Below, in pieces: positions 1 through 8,593 of a stretch of 14,980 nt of DNA. Under the pieces are notes generated by a model. The model made no database searches and had not been told where the DNA came from. It was given only the letters and a program-made list of their open reading frames with translations. Numbering within the stretch: the stretch's first letter is position 1; each line of letters opens with the position of its first letter. A program made the position numbers and the translations under genes. The stretch comes from Flavobacteriaceae bacterium (lineage in GTDB: Bacteria; Bacteroidota; Bacteroidia; Flavobacteriales; Flavobacteriaceae), in NCBI GenBank assembly GCA_023700885.1, contig JAMPYA010000042.1, forward strand, positions 1 through 14,980, given 5' to 3'.

Positions 1-297
1 AAAGGTAAATTTCTTACCGGTGAAAATTCTTTGAAGAATTGGGGTATGACAAGTTACATAGTATTGTTGTTTTTGTTAATTATTGCTAGTTCCCACAGTG
101 TTGATAAGAAAGTGATGGAAATAGCAAAACTTAATAAACAAGTAAAAGAATTAAGAGCCGAGTATATAGATACACGTACTCAAGTAATGCAATTAAAATT
201 AGAATCAACAATACGCAATAAAGTTGATTATATGGGTTTAAAACCGGTAGAACAGCCCCCATATTTAATAAAAATAGTTAAAAAAGAAAGTAAGTAG
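1..297 (+). CDS. ftsL: FtsL-like cell division protein, 5' end outside window
   Basis: Small bitopic division protein that would bridge FtsQ and the FtsW-FtsI septal synthase. The reading frame is open from base 1, so the true start lies upstream. The TTG at 31 is only an internal codon, because the preceding residues (KGKFLTGENS) look like real FtsL N-terminal sequence. The 98 visible residues contain one hydrophobic segment (about visible residues 17-31, YIVLLFLLIIASS). A heptad-like stretch follows (roughly 35-75, with VDKKVMEIAKLNKQVKEL), consistent with the periplasmic coiled coil of FtsL. The tail is short and basic. The stop is one base before the ftsI start. The position directly before ftsI is the classic ftsL slot, normally preceded by mraZ and rsmH. 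FtsL is poorly conserved, so the call rests on topology, size and location more than on motifs. Confidence 0.82.
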   Translation, partial: KGKFLTGENSLKNWGMTSYIVLLFLLIIASSHSVDKKVMEIAKLNKQVKELRAEYIDTRTQVMQLKLESTIRNKVDYMGLKPVEQPPYLIKIVKKESK

Positions 298-298
298 A

Positions 299-2275
299 AT
301 GGCAACCAACGACAAAAACATATTGAAAAAAATGTATTTTGTGGCATTTGTAATGACCATTTTATTCATGGTAATATTTTGGAAAATTTTCAATATTCAA
401 ATTACAAATGGAGAGGAATATAGAAAATTATCAGAAAAAGTAACGCTTCGCAATGACACTATTTTCCCAAACAGAGGAAATGTCTATTCTGCAGATGGTG
501 TTCTTTTGGCAACTTCTATGTATAAGTACGACATTAGAATGGATGCGTTTACAGTTGAGGAAGAACTCTTTGAAAAACATATAGGCGGATTAGCAACTGA
601 GTTATCAAAAATGCAAGGTAAAACGCCTTATTATTATGAAAATTATATAAGGAAGGCACGCATCAATAAAAATAGATATTTATTAATTGCCAGAAATTTA
701 GGTCATAATGAATATATAAGAATGCGCAAATTTCCCATTTTTAACAAAGGTGTTTACAAAGGTGGATTCATTGCAGAGCAGCGCACAGTCAGAGCACATC
801 CTGTTGGAAAAGTTGCTGAAAGAACCATTGGTTATGATGATTATAGAGGAAGAGTAGGTGTTGAAGGAGCCTATAGTCAATTTTTAGACGGGAAATTAGG
901 TTGGAGAATGAAGCAAAAAATTGCTAAAGGATTGTGGAAACCAATCAATGATAATAATGAGGTTGAACCTATTGATGGAAAGGATGTTGTTACAACAATC
1001 GATTTAAATATTCAAGATATTGCTCATCATGCTTTATTAGAACAACTAGAAAAATATCAGGCAGATCATGGTTGTGTGGTGGTAATGGAAACCAAAACAG
1101 GAGAGATTAAAGCAATTTCAAATCTTGGAAAATCTAAACTTAATACCTATTTCGAAAGTAGAAATTATGCCATTTTTGAGGGTCATGAACCAGGCTCAAC
1201 TTTTAAATTGATGAGTTTGATTGTAGCGTTAGAAGATAAAGTAATAGACACAAGTACTGTTGTTGATACTGATGGAGGAATCATTGCCATTCGTGGAAGA
1301 AAAATTAGAGATTCTCATAAAGGTGGTTATGGTAAAATATCCGCAGCTAAAGTAATTGAGGTTTCATCAAATGTTGGAATAGTTAAACTTATCATGGAGC
1401 ATTACGGTAAAAATCCTAAGAAGTTTGCAGACAGGTTATATAAAATGAAACTGAATGAGACTTTAAATCTCGAAATCAAAGGGGAAGGCAAACCAATGAT
1501 ACCGCATCCGAAAGATAAAAATTGGTCAGCTCTTTCATTACCTTGGATGGCTTATGGTTATGGTTTACATATTACACCCCTGCAAACATTAACGTTCTAT
1601 AATGCTATTGCTAACAATGGCGAAATGGTAAAACCCAGATTTATAAAAGAAGTAAGGGTTGCAAATCAATCCATCGAAGTTTTTAACAAGAAAGTAATTC
1701 ATCCTCAAGTGTGTTCTAAAGAAACGGTTAAGAAAATTCAAGCAATTTTAAAAAATACAGTTATCAGAGGAACTGCTAAAAGTATTTATTCACCAGAATT
1801 TTCAATGGCTGGAAAAACAGGTACTACTCAATTAGAATATTGGACTGAAAATACTAAGTATATTTCATCTTTTGTTGGCTATTTTCCTGCTGATAATCCT
1901 AAATATTCTTGTATAGTAGTTATCAATAGTCCTGATAAAAGTTTAGGGTATTATGGTGGTTTGGTCTCAGCTCCGGTGTTTAGAAAAATTGCTCAAAAGA
2001 TTCATACAATTACACCAGAGACAACAATTTATAATGACAATAAATCAAATTTTACGCTGTTAGAAAATGATTATCAAAAATATTACACCACCCAAAATAC
2101 TGTAAATAATCAAATGCCGGATGTAATAGGAATGTCTGTTATGGATGCTGTTTCTATTTTAGAGAATTTAGGTTTAAATGTAGAATTTACTGGAAACGGA
2201 AAAGTTAAAGGTCAATCCATAAAACAAGGAGAACAAATTAAAAAAGGCTTAAAAGTAGCACTTAATGTGTCTTAA
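299..2275 (+). CDS. ftsI: Septal penicillin-binding protein (FtsI/PBP3 type transpeptidase) with PASTA domain
   Basis: Class B penicillin-binding protein that cross-links septal peptidoglycan as partner of FtsW, anchored in the inner membrane with its catalytic domain in the periplasm. A short cytoplasmic N-terminus precedes one membrane segment at about residues 12-32. The pedestal (dimerisation) domain starts near NRGNVYSADGVLLA. All three transpeptidase motifs are intact: STFK with nucleophile Ser300 and Lys303, SSN at 356-358, and KTG at 506-508. A single PASTA domain occupies about residues 606-658 (MPDVIGMSVMDAV to the end). The 658-residue length fits Bacteroidota FtsI/SpoVD-like proteins and exceeds E. 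coli FtsI (588), mainly because of the PASTA tail. The ATG is one base after the ftsL stop, so translation is probably coupled. The PASTA domain resembles SpoVD, but the place between ftsL and murE and the presence of ftsW in the cluster favour the division enzyme. Confidence 0.95.
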   Translation: MATNDKNILKKMYFVAFVMTILFMVIFWKIFNIQITNGEEYRKLSEKVTLRNDTIFPNRGNVYSADGVLLATSMYKYDIRMDAFTVEEELFEKHIGGLATELSKMQGKTPYYYENYIRKARINKNRYLLIARNLGHNEYIRMRKFPIFNKGVYKGGFIAEQRTVRAHPVGKVAERTIGYDDYRGRVGVEGAYSQFLDGKLGWRMKQKIAKGLWKPINDNNEVEPIDGKDVVTTIDLNIQDIAHHALLEQLEKYQADHGCVVVMETKTGEIKAISNLGKSKLNTYFESRNYAIFEGHEPGSTFKLMSLIVALEDKVIDTSTVVDTDGGIIAIRGRKIRDSHKGGYGKISAAKVIEVSSNVGIVKLIMEHYGKNPKKFADRLYKMKLNETLNLEIKGEGKPMIPHPKDKNWSALSLPWMAYGYGLHITPLQTLTFYNAIANNGEMVKPRFIKEVRVANQSIEVFNKKVIHPQVCSKETVKKIQAILKNTVIRGTAKSIYSPEFSMAGKTGTTQLEYWTENTKYISSFVGYFPADNPKYSCIVVINSPDKSLGYYGGLVSAPVFRKIAQKIHTITPETTIYNDNKSNFTLLENDYQKYYTTQNTVNNQMPDVIGMSVMDAVSILENLGLNVEFTGNGKVKGQSIKQGEQIKKGLKVALNVS

Positions 2276-2292
2276 ATAAATCAACTAACCAA

Positions 2293-3756
2293 ATGAAAAA
2301 ATTAAAAGATCTTTTATACAATGTTTCCATAAACGAAGTTCATGGAAGTACTGATATTGAAATCAATCAGTTGGTTTTTGACACGCGTTTGTTAAAACAA
2401 GGGGATGTTTTTATTGCTCAAAAGGGTTGGAAAGTAGATGGGCATTCATTTATTAATTTAGCAATTGAATTAGGGGCAAAAGCCATTATTTGTGAAGATG
2501 TACCTGAAATTTATGCGAATAATATTACTTATATTCTAGTTGATGATAGCAGTGAGACTTTAGCTTTTATGGCGTCTAATTACTATGAAAATCCATCAAA
2601 AAAATTAAAATTAATAGGAGTTACAGGTACAAATGGCAAAACTACCATAGTTACACTTTTATATCATTTATTTCAAAAAGCAGGATTTAAAGTAGGGTTA
2701 ATTTCAACGGTTATTAATAAAATTAATCTGAGAGAAATAAAAGCTACACACACTACTCCAAATGTTGTTTCACTTAACTCAATGTTAAATGAAATGGTTT
2801 CAGAAGGGGTCGATTTTTGTTTTATGGAAGTGAGTTCTCATGGAATTCATCAAAAAAGAACAAAAGGATTGACTTTTTCTGGAGGCGTATTTACCAATTT
2901 AACTCATGATCATTTAGATTATCACAACACTTTTGCTGAATACAGAGATGTTAAAAAATCATTTTTCGATTCCTTGCCAGAAGAAGCATTTGCACTTGTA
3001 AATGTTGATGATAAAAATGGATTATTTATGATTCAAAATTGTGAAGCTCAAAAACATACTTATGCATTAAAAACAAATGCTGCCTTTAAGGCCAAGATTT
3101 TAGAAACACAATTTAATGGAACTCTTATTAATTTAAATGGCCCTGAAGTTTGGACAAAATTGATTGGAAATTTTAATGCTTCTAATTTATTAGCCATATA
3201 CTCCGTAGCTAATATACTTGGTTTAGATTCACTAGAGATTTTACAAATTATTAGTGAATTAGAAAGTGTAGATGGACGGTTTCAATATGATATTTCAAAA
3301 ACCGGAATTATTTCTGTGGTAGATTACGCACATACTCCAGATGCTTTGATCAATGTTTTAGAAACCATTAACCAGATAAGAACGGGTAATGAAAAAATTA
3401 TTACCGTTGTTGGATGTGGTGGAGATAGAGATTTGACAAAGCGTCCAAAAATGGGTCACATTGCCTCTCAATTAAGTCATCAAGTCATTTTTACTGCTGA
3501 TAATCCAAGAAGTGAAGATCCTCAAAATATTATCAATGAAATGGAGTTAGGTGTTGAGGTCCAAAATCAACATAAAGTTTTATCTATAGTAGACAGAAAA
3601 CAAGCGATTAAAACCGCAATTTCTTTGGCTAGTAAAGGAGATATTATTTTGATTGCTGGAAAAGGACATGAGAATTATCAAGAAATAAAAGGAGTTAGAA
3701 CTGAGTTTGATGATAGAAAAACCGTTGTTAACTTATTATTAGAACTTAAAAAATAA
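2293..3756 (+). CDS. murE: UDP-MurNAc-L-Ala-D-Glu:meso-diaminopimelate ligase MurE
   Basis: Cytoplasmic ATP-dependent ligase adding the third residue of the stem peptide. The N-terminal UDP-binding domain is followed by the Mur ligase P-loop at residues 109-118 (GVTGTNGKTT). The central domain has EVSSHG and NLTHDHLDYH, and then a lysine (K221, in YRDVKK) that aligns with the carbamylated lysine of E. coli MurE (K224 in AAKW). The C-terminal domain carries DNPR at 403-406. In characterised MurE enzymes this motif contacts meso-diaminopimelate, whereas lysine-adding enzymes differ at the arginine. I therefore infer DAP-type peptidoglycan, as expected for a Gram-negative. Length (487) is normal. 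The start lies 17 bases after ftsI, the largest gap in the operon, with no clear Shine-Dalgarno sequence. murF usually follows murE in proteobacteria but is missing here. Confidence 0.96.
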   Translation: MKKLKDLLYNVSINEVHGSTDIEINQLVFDTRLLKQGDVFIAQKGWKVDGHSFINLAIELGAKAIICEDVPEIYANNITYILVDDSSETLAFMASNYYENPSKKLKLIGVTGTNGKTTIVTLLYHLFQKAGFKVGLISTVINKINLREIKATHTTPNVVSLNSMLNEMVSEGVDFCFMEVSSHGIHQKRTKGLTFSGGVFTNLTHDHLDYHNTFAEYRDVKKSFFDSLPEEAFALVNVDDKNGLFMIQNCEAQKHTYALKTNAAFKAKILETQFNGTLINLNGPEVWTKLIGNFNASNLLAIYSVANILGLDSLEILQIISELESVDGRFQYDISKTGIISVVDYAHTPDALINVLETINQIRTGNEKIITVVGCGGDRDLTKRPKMGHIASQLSHQVIFTADNPRSEDPQNIINEMELGVEVQNQHKVLSIVDRKQAIKTAISLASKGDIILIAGKGHENYQEIKGVRTEFDDRKTVVNLLLELKK

Positions 3757-3761
3757 GCAGT

Positions 3762-4985
3762 ATGTTATATTATTTATTTGATTTTTTAGAAAGAGAATTT
3801 GATTTAATTGGCGCAGGACTATTTCAATATATTTCATTTAGATCAGCTGCTGCTTTTATTTTATCATTATTGATATCTACAATTTATGGTAAAAGAATCA
3901 TTGATTTTTTACGTAAAAAGCAAATTGGTGAAACGGTAAGAGATTTAGGTTTAGAAGGTCAAAAAGAAAAAGCAGGCACCCCTACAATGGGTGGTATCAT
4001 CATTATTTTAGCGACTCTTATTCCAGTTTTTCTTTTTGCTAAAATCACCAATATTTATGTTGTAACTCTAATTATTGCAACACTTTGGATGGGGTCCATT
4101 GGTTTTGTTGATGATTATATTAAAATATTCAGAAAAGATAAAGAAGGTTTAAAAGGTAGATTTAAAATACTTGGTCAGGTTGGATTGGGAATTATTGTAG
4201 GAAGTTTATTTTATTTTCATCCCAATGTAACAATCAAAGAAAAAGTAGAGCAACCTAAAGCTCAAACAGAAATTGTTGCCTCTAAAATGTTTGGTAATGA
4301 AATGAAATCGACCAAAACCACCATCCCATTTATGAAAAATAACACCTTAGATTATGCTTATTTTGTCAAATTTATGGGTGATGATTACAAAAGTTATGCT
4401 TGGTTATTTTTTATTCCATTTGTAATTTTAGTAATAACTGCTGTTTCAAACGGAGCTAATTTAACCGACGGAATAGATGGTTTAGCAGCAGGTTCTTCTG
4501 CCATAATTGTTGCTACGCTCGGAATTTTTGCTTGGGTGTCTGGTAATATTGTTTTTGCAAACTATTTAGACGTGATGTACATTCCAAATTCTGGAGAAAT
4601 GACCATTTTTATCAGTGCACTTGTGGGTGGTTTAATCGGGTTTTTATGGTATAATACCTATCCTGCTCAAGTGTTTATGGGCGATACGGGTAGTTTAACT
4701 ATTGGTGGAATCATAGCAGTATTAGCCATTGCCGTTAGAAAAGAATTATTGATTCCTATTTTAGCAGGCATATTTTTAGTAGAAAATTTATCGGTAATGA
4801 TTCAAGTGGCTTATTTCAAATTTACCAAAAGAAAATATGGTGAAGGAAGACGAGTTTTTTTAATGTCGCCTTTGCATCATCATTATCAAAAAAGGGGATA
4901 TCACGAAAGTAAAATAGTAACTCGTTTTTTAATTGTAGGAATGATGTTAGCAGTTTTAGCAATCGTTACTTTAAAAATTAGATAG
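3762..4985 (+). CDS. mraY: Phospho-N-acetylmuramoyl-pentapeptide transferase MraY
   Basis: Polytopic inner-membrane enzyme that moves phospho-MurNAc-pentapeptide from UDP to undecaprenyl phosphate, forming lipid I. Diagnostic motifs are present in order: TPTMGG near the start of the active-site region, the Asp pair D117-D118 (VDDYIK), NLTDGIDGLAAG at 233-244, FMGDTGS with D308, and MSPLHHHYQKRG with the three histidines at 372-374. Repeated hydrophobic segments span the length, consistent with about ten membrane helices. At 407 residues it is longer than E. coli MraY (360). The extra length is a hydrophilic insertion at about residues 148-210, between the helix after DDYIK and the helix before NLTDG. 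It should be an enlarged periplasmic loop, which I believe is usual in Bacteroidota. The start is 5 bases after murE, and the stop TAG shares its G with the GTG start of murD. Confidence 0.96.
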   Translation: MLYYLFDFLEREFDLIGAGLFQYISFRSAAAFILSLLISTIYGKRIIDFLRKKQIGETVRDLGLEGQKEKAGTPTMGGIIIILATLIPVFLFAKITNIYVVTLIIATLWMGSIGFVDDYIKIFRKDKEGLKGRFKILGQVGLGIIVGSLFYFHPNVTIKEKVEQPKAQTEIVASKMFGNEMKSTKTTIPFMKNNTLDYAYFVKFMGDDYKSYAWLFFIPFVILVITAVSNGANLTDGIDGLAAGSSAIIVATLGIFAWVSGNIVFANYLDVMYIPNSGEMTIFISALVGGLIGFLWYNTYPAQVFMGDTGSLTIGGIIAVLAIAVRKELLIPILAGIFLVENLSVMIQVAYFKFTKRKYGEGRRVFLMSPLHHHYQKRGYHESKIVTRFLIVGMMLAVLAIVTLKIR

Positions 4986-6319
4986 TGAAAAAATTAGTGA
5001 TTTTAGGAGCAGGAGAAAGCGGTGTAGGAACTGCAATTCTTGGAAAAAAACAAGGATATTCAGTTTTTGTATCTGATAGTGGAGTCATTAGTGAAAAATA
5101 TAAAAACGCTCTTTTACATCATCAAATTGCTTTTGAAGAAAATCAACATACAGTATCAGAATTGTTAAATGCTGATATTGTAATGAAAAGTCCAGGAATA
5201 CCTGATAAGGTTGAAATAGTTCAAAAGCTCATCCAAAAAGGAATAAAAGTAATCTCAGAAATTGAGTTTGCCTCTTGGTTTAGTAATGCTGTTTTTGTTG
5301 GAATTACAGGTAGTAACGGTAAAACAACCACAACACTTTTAGTACATCATGTTTTAAAAAATGGAGGTCTAAATGTTGGTTTAGCTGGGAATATAGGAAA
5401 GAGTTTTGCACAACAAGTGGCTGAGCAAAATCAGGATGTTTATGCTTTAGAAATTAGTAGTTTTCAGTTAGACGGAATAGAAAAATTTGCACCTCACATT
5501 GCAATTTTAACTAATATTTCGCCCGATCATTTAGATAGATATGATTATCAATTTGAAAAATACATAGATTCTAAGTTTAGAATTACTAAAAATCAAACAG
5601 AAAAGGATTATTTGATTTATGATGTTGATGATGTTGAAATTAATAAGTGGTTAGAAAAAAATAATACAAAAGCTCAGTTACTACCCTTCTCAATTGAAAA
5701 AGAATTAAGCAAAGGAGCCTATTTAAAAAACGATACAATATATATTAAAATAGATAAAGAAGAATTTACTATGGATACTAACAAAATTGCCATTCAGGGA
5801 AAGCACAATATGAAAAATGTTATGGCGTCTGCTATGGCATCGAGCCTATTAAAAATAAGAAAATCGACTATTAGAGAAAGTATGGAAGATTTTGAAGGTG
5901 CAGAGCATCGCCTAGAAAATGTGCTAAAAGTGAATGGAGTTCAATATATTAATGATTCTAAGGCAACCAATGTAAATGCAACTTTTTATGCTTTAGAAAG
6001 CATGAAAACTCCAACTGTTTGGATTGTGGGTGGTGTTGATAAAGGTAATGACTACCATGAATTAATGCCTTTTGTGAGAGAAAAAGTAAAAGCAATTATT
6101 TGTTTAGGAGTAGATAATCAGAAAATTATAGACACATTTAGTAATGTTATTGATGTAATTGTTGAAACTAAGAATGCAAAACAAGCAGTTATTGAAGCTT
6201 ATAAACACGCTATAAAAGGTGATACTGTTTTGTTGTCTCCTGCATGTGCAAGTTTTGATTTATTTGAAAATTACGAAGATAGAGGACGTCAATTTAAACA
6301 AGCAGTTAGAGAATTATAA
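4985..6319 (+). CDS. murD: UDP-MurNAc-L-alanine:D-glutamate ligase MurD
   Basis: Cytoplasmic ATP-dependent ligase adding D-glutamate to UDP-MurNAc-L-Ala. The N-terminal Rossmann-like domain opens at once with a glycine-rich loop (LGAGESGVG, residues 7-15). The ATP P-loop is at 106-116 (GITGSNGKTTT), followed by EISSFQLDG and NISPDHLDRY in the central domain. HRLENV, NDSKATN and GGVDKG follow toward the C-terminal domain. The length of 444 is standard. The start is GTG, overlapping the mraY stop by one base. It is supported because the glycine-rich loop begins only a few residues later and no suitable in-frame ATG is near. The overlap suggests that ribosomes terminating on mraY re-initiate here. 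One base separates its stop from the ftsW ATG. Confidence 0.95.
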   Translation: MKKLVILGAGESGVGTAILGKKQGYSVFVSDSGVISEKYKNALLHHQIAFEENQHTVSELLNADIVMKSPGIPDKVEIVQKLIQKGIKVISEIEFASWFSNAVFVGITGSNGKTTTTLLVHHVLKNGGLNVGLAGNIGKSFAQQVAEQNQDVYALEISSFQLDGIEKFAPHIAILTNISPDHLDRYDYQFEKYIDSKFRITKNQTEKDYLIYDVDDVEINKWLEKNNTKAQLLPFSIEKELSKGAYLKNDTIYIKIDKEEFTMDTNKIAIQGKHNMKNVMASAMASSLLKIRKSTIRESMEDFEGAEHRLENVLKVNGVQYINDSKATNVNATFYALESMKTPTVWIVGGVDKGNDYHELMPFVREKVKAIICLGVDNQKIIDTFSNVIDVIVETKNAKQAVIEAYKHAIKGDTVLLSPACASFDLFENYEDRGRQFKQAVREL

Positions 6320-6320
6320 A

Positions 6321-7502
6321 ATGCTTCAATTCTTTAAACATATAAAAGGAGATAAAACGATTTGGGCAGTTGTTGCGCTTTTAGGTATACTTTCATTTAT
6401 GCCAATTTATAGTGCAAGTACCAACTTAATTTATGTAGTTGGTTCCAGTTCCTCAACTTTAGGAATTCTAATAAAGCATGCCTTTTTAATGTTATCCGGT
6501 TTTATAATTTTAGTTGCAGTTCATAAAATTAATTACAAATATTTTAGCAGTATTTCAGTTATAGCATTGGTTTGTGTAATCATTTTATTGTTATATACTT
6601 TAACTCAAGACACAACTATTGGTGGCGCTACCGCTAAAAGATGGATTGAAATTCCTTTTGTTGGATTGAGTTTTCAAACATCAACCTTGGCAAATGTCGT
6701 TCTAATGACCTATGTAGCTCGGTATTTGGCTACTAATAAAGAAAAGGAAATAATTTTAAAAGAAAGTGTTTTAAAGCTTTGGTTTCCAATCATTTTAGTG
6801 TTGGGATTAATTGTTCCAGAAAATTTATCAACATCAGTATTGATTTTTACCATGGTCATCATGTTGCTTTTTGTTGGTGGTTATCCATTAAAATATCTTT
6901 TTTCAATAGGAGGAATCGCTATTGCTTTATTCGGATTATTCTTTGTTTTGAATAAAGCTTATCCTGATATGATGCCTAACAGGATCAATACTTGGGCAAA
7001 TAGAATCGAGAATTTTAGCAATCCTGATGCTGAAGAAGGTTATCAGGTCGAAAAAGCTAAAATTGCTATTGCAACCGGATTAGAACCAACAGGGCCAGGA
7101 AAAAGTGTTCAAAAAAACTTTTTGCCACAATCTTCTTCAGATTTTATTTTTGCCATAATTATTGAAGAGTTTGGTATTATACTTTGGCTTCCAATAGTTT
7201 TATTATATATTTTATTGTTGATTAGATTTGTGGTTGTCGCCCAAAAATCGCCCACAACTTTTGGAACTTTAATGGTTATTGGAGTTGGGTTCCCAATTAT
7301 TTTTCAGGCAATTTTAAATATGATGGTTGCAGTAAATTTAATTCCGGTTACAGGTCAAAATTTACCTTTAATTAGTAGTGGAGGTACCTCAATTTGGATG
7401 ATAAGTTTAGCTATAGGAATGGTTTTAAGCGTTAGTGCAGCTAAAGATAATGAGCTAATAAACGAAGAAAATAGTATTGTTGAAAATCTAGAAACTACAT
7501 GA
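6321..7502 (+). CDS. ftsW: SEDS-family septal peptidoglycan glycosyltransferase FtsW
   Basis: Polytopic membrane glycosyltransferase that polymerises lipid II at the septum with FtsI. I place the start at the ATG at 6321 (MLQFFKHIKG), one base after the murD stop, giving 393 residues. A longer frame open from a GTG at 6219 would add 34 residues lying entirely inside murD with no SEDS-like sequence. Family motifs are IYSAST in the first membrane region, GGATAKRWI followed by SFQTSTLA (the flavobacterial form of the proteobacterial QPSEL-like segment), ENLSTSVLIF, and SVQKNFLPQ leading to DFIFAIIIEE. The Asp of that last motif (D274) appears to match the essential extracytoplasmic Asp of SEDS proteins. 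The hallmark GQNLPLISSGGTS follows. RodA is the alternative, but the location between murD and murG decides for FtsW. Its stop overlaps the murG start (ATGA). Confidence 0.93.
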   Translation: MLQFFKHIKGDKTIWAVVALLGILSFMPIYSASTNLIYVVGSSSSTLGILIKHAFLMLSGFIILVAVHKINYKYFSSISVIALVCVIILLLYTLTQDTTIGGATAKRWIEIPFVGLSFQTSTLANVVLMTYVARYLATNKEKEIILKESVLKLWFPIILVLGLIVPENLSTSVLIFTMVIMLLFVGGYPLKYLFSIGGIAIALFGLFFVLNKAYPDMMPNRINTWANRIENFSNPDAEEGYQVEKAKIAIATGLEPTGPGKSVQKNFLPQSSSDFIFAIIIEEFGIILWLPIVLLYILLLIRFVVVAQKSPTTFGTLMVIGVGFPIIFQAILNMMVAVNLIPVTGQNLPLISSGGTSIWMISLAIGMVLSVSAAKDNELINEENSIVENLETT

Positions 7503-8593
7503 GCAAGTCGGTAAACATATTATTAAGTGGAGGTGGTACTGGCGGACATATATATCCGGCAATTGCTATTGCAAATGAGTTGAAAAACCGAAATAAGCAT
7601 GTAAATATTTTGTTTGTTGGTGCTCATAATAGAATGGAAATGGAGAAAGTGCCACAAGCTGGCTATGAAATTAAAGGACTTTGGATATCAGGAATTCAGC
7701 GTAAATTGACTGTTGATAATTTAATGTTTCCATTTAAATTGATTTCTAGTTGTTGGAATGCATTTAAAATTATCAAACAATTTAAACCAAATGTGGTAAT
7801 AGGAACAGGTGGATTTGCAAGTGGTCCAACTTTATTAGTTGCCAATTGGTTAAAAATTCCGACTATAATTCAGGAACAAAATTCATATCCGGGAATAACC
7901 AATAAATTGTTGTCAAAAAATACCGCTAAAATTTGTGTTGCTTATGATGGACTTGAAAAATTCTTCCCATCAGAAAAGATCATTAAAACCGGAAATCCTG
8001 TAAGAAATGATTTATTAGAAGTTTCAAATGTTAGAAATGAAGGAATTGCTTTTTTTAATTTAAATCCAACTAAAAAAACACTTTTAGTTCTTGGAGGAAG
8101 TCTTGGCGCAAGAACTATTAATAAACTTATTGAAAAAAATATAGAATATTTTGTTTCCAAAAATATTCAGGTAATTTGGCAAACAGGCAAACTATATTTT
8201 GATGAGTATAAAAAATACGATTCAGTAGATGGAATTCAAACACATGCGTTTTTAAATCAAATGAATTACGCTTATTCTGTTGCAGATTTTATCATAAGTA
8301 GAGCAGGAGCAAGTTCAATTTCTGAGTTGTGCATCGTGGCTAAACCTACTATTTTTATTCCATCACCTAATGTTGCAGAAGATCACCAAACTAAAAATGC
8401 GCAAGCTGTTGTTGAAAAAAATGCTGCTTTATTGATAAAAGAATCAGAAATTGAGAACTTCAATGAAGTTTTTGATAATTTACTTTACGATGAAAAAAAA
8501 CAAGTTGAATTAGGGATAAATATGAGTAAAATGGCCTTACCTAATGCAACTTCTACTATAGTTAATGAAATCGAAAAATTACTTAATAAATGA
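7499..8593 (+). CDS. murG: Lipid II synthase: UDP-GlcNAc transferase MurG
   Basis: GT-B fold glycosyltransferase at the cytoplasmic face of the inner membrane that adds GlcNAc to lipid I. The N-terminal glycine-rich loop is GGGTGGH at residues 11-17, followed by YPAIAIANEL. TGGFASGP and QEQNSYPG are typical of the acceptor-binding half. The second loop GGSLGA is at 199-204, and ISRAGASSISEL at 266-277 contributes to UDP-GlcNAc binding. Late residues include PSPNVAEDHQTKNA, the family's donor-site segment. Length (364) is normal. The ATG overlaps the ftsW stop by four bases (ATGA), and its own stop overlaps murC in the same way, indicating translational coupling from the flippase/polymerase region through the ligases. 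Confidence 0.96.
   Translation: MSKSVNILLSGGGTGGHIYPAIAIANELKNRNKHVNILFVGAHNRMEMEKVPQAGYEIKGLWISGIQRKLTVDNLMFPFKLISSCWNAFKIIKQFKPNVVIGTGGFASGPTLLVANWLKIPTIIQEQNSYPGITNKLLSKNTAKICVAYDGLEKFFPSEKIIKTGNPVRNDLLEVSNVRNEGIAFFNLNPTKKTLLVLGGSLGARTINKLIEKNIEYFVSKNIQVIWQTGKLYFDEYKKYDSVDGIQTHAFLNQMNYAYSVADFIISRAGASSISELCIVAKPTIFIPSPNVAEDHQTKNAQAVVEKNAALLIKESEIENFNEVFDNLLYDEKKQVELGINMSKMALPNATSTIVNEIEKLLNK

Noticed and set aside
31..33. TTG as the start of FtsL
   Set aside because: The frame is open to base 1 and the preceding residues fit an FtsL N-terminus, so the gene begins outside the window.
698..880. Minus-strand open frame of 60 codons inside ftsI
   Set aside because: It lies wholly within the conserved ftsI coding region, has low-complexity S/T/I-rich translation, and has no recognisable domain or promoter.
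6219..6320. Longer FtsW start (GTG at 6219) adding 34 residues
   Set aside because: The added part lies inside murD in another frame and does not look like a SEDS N-terminus. The ATG at 6321 fits the one-base gap pattern of the operon.
7942..8160. Minus-strand open frame inside murG
   Set aside because: Antisense shadow of a conserved gene; S/L/F-rich translation typical of the complement of A-rich coding DNA.
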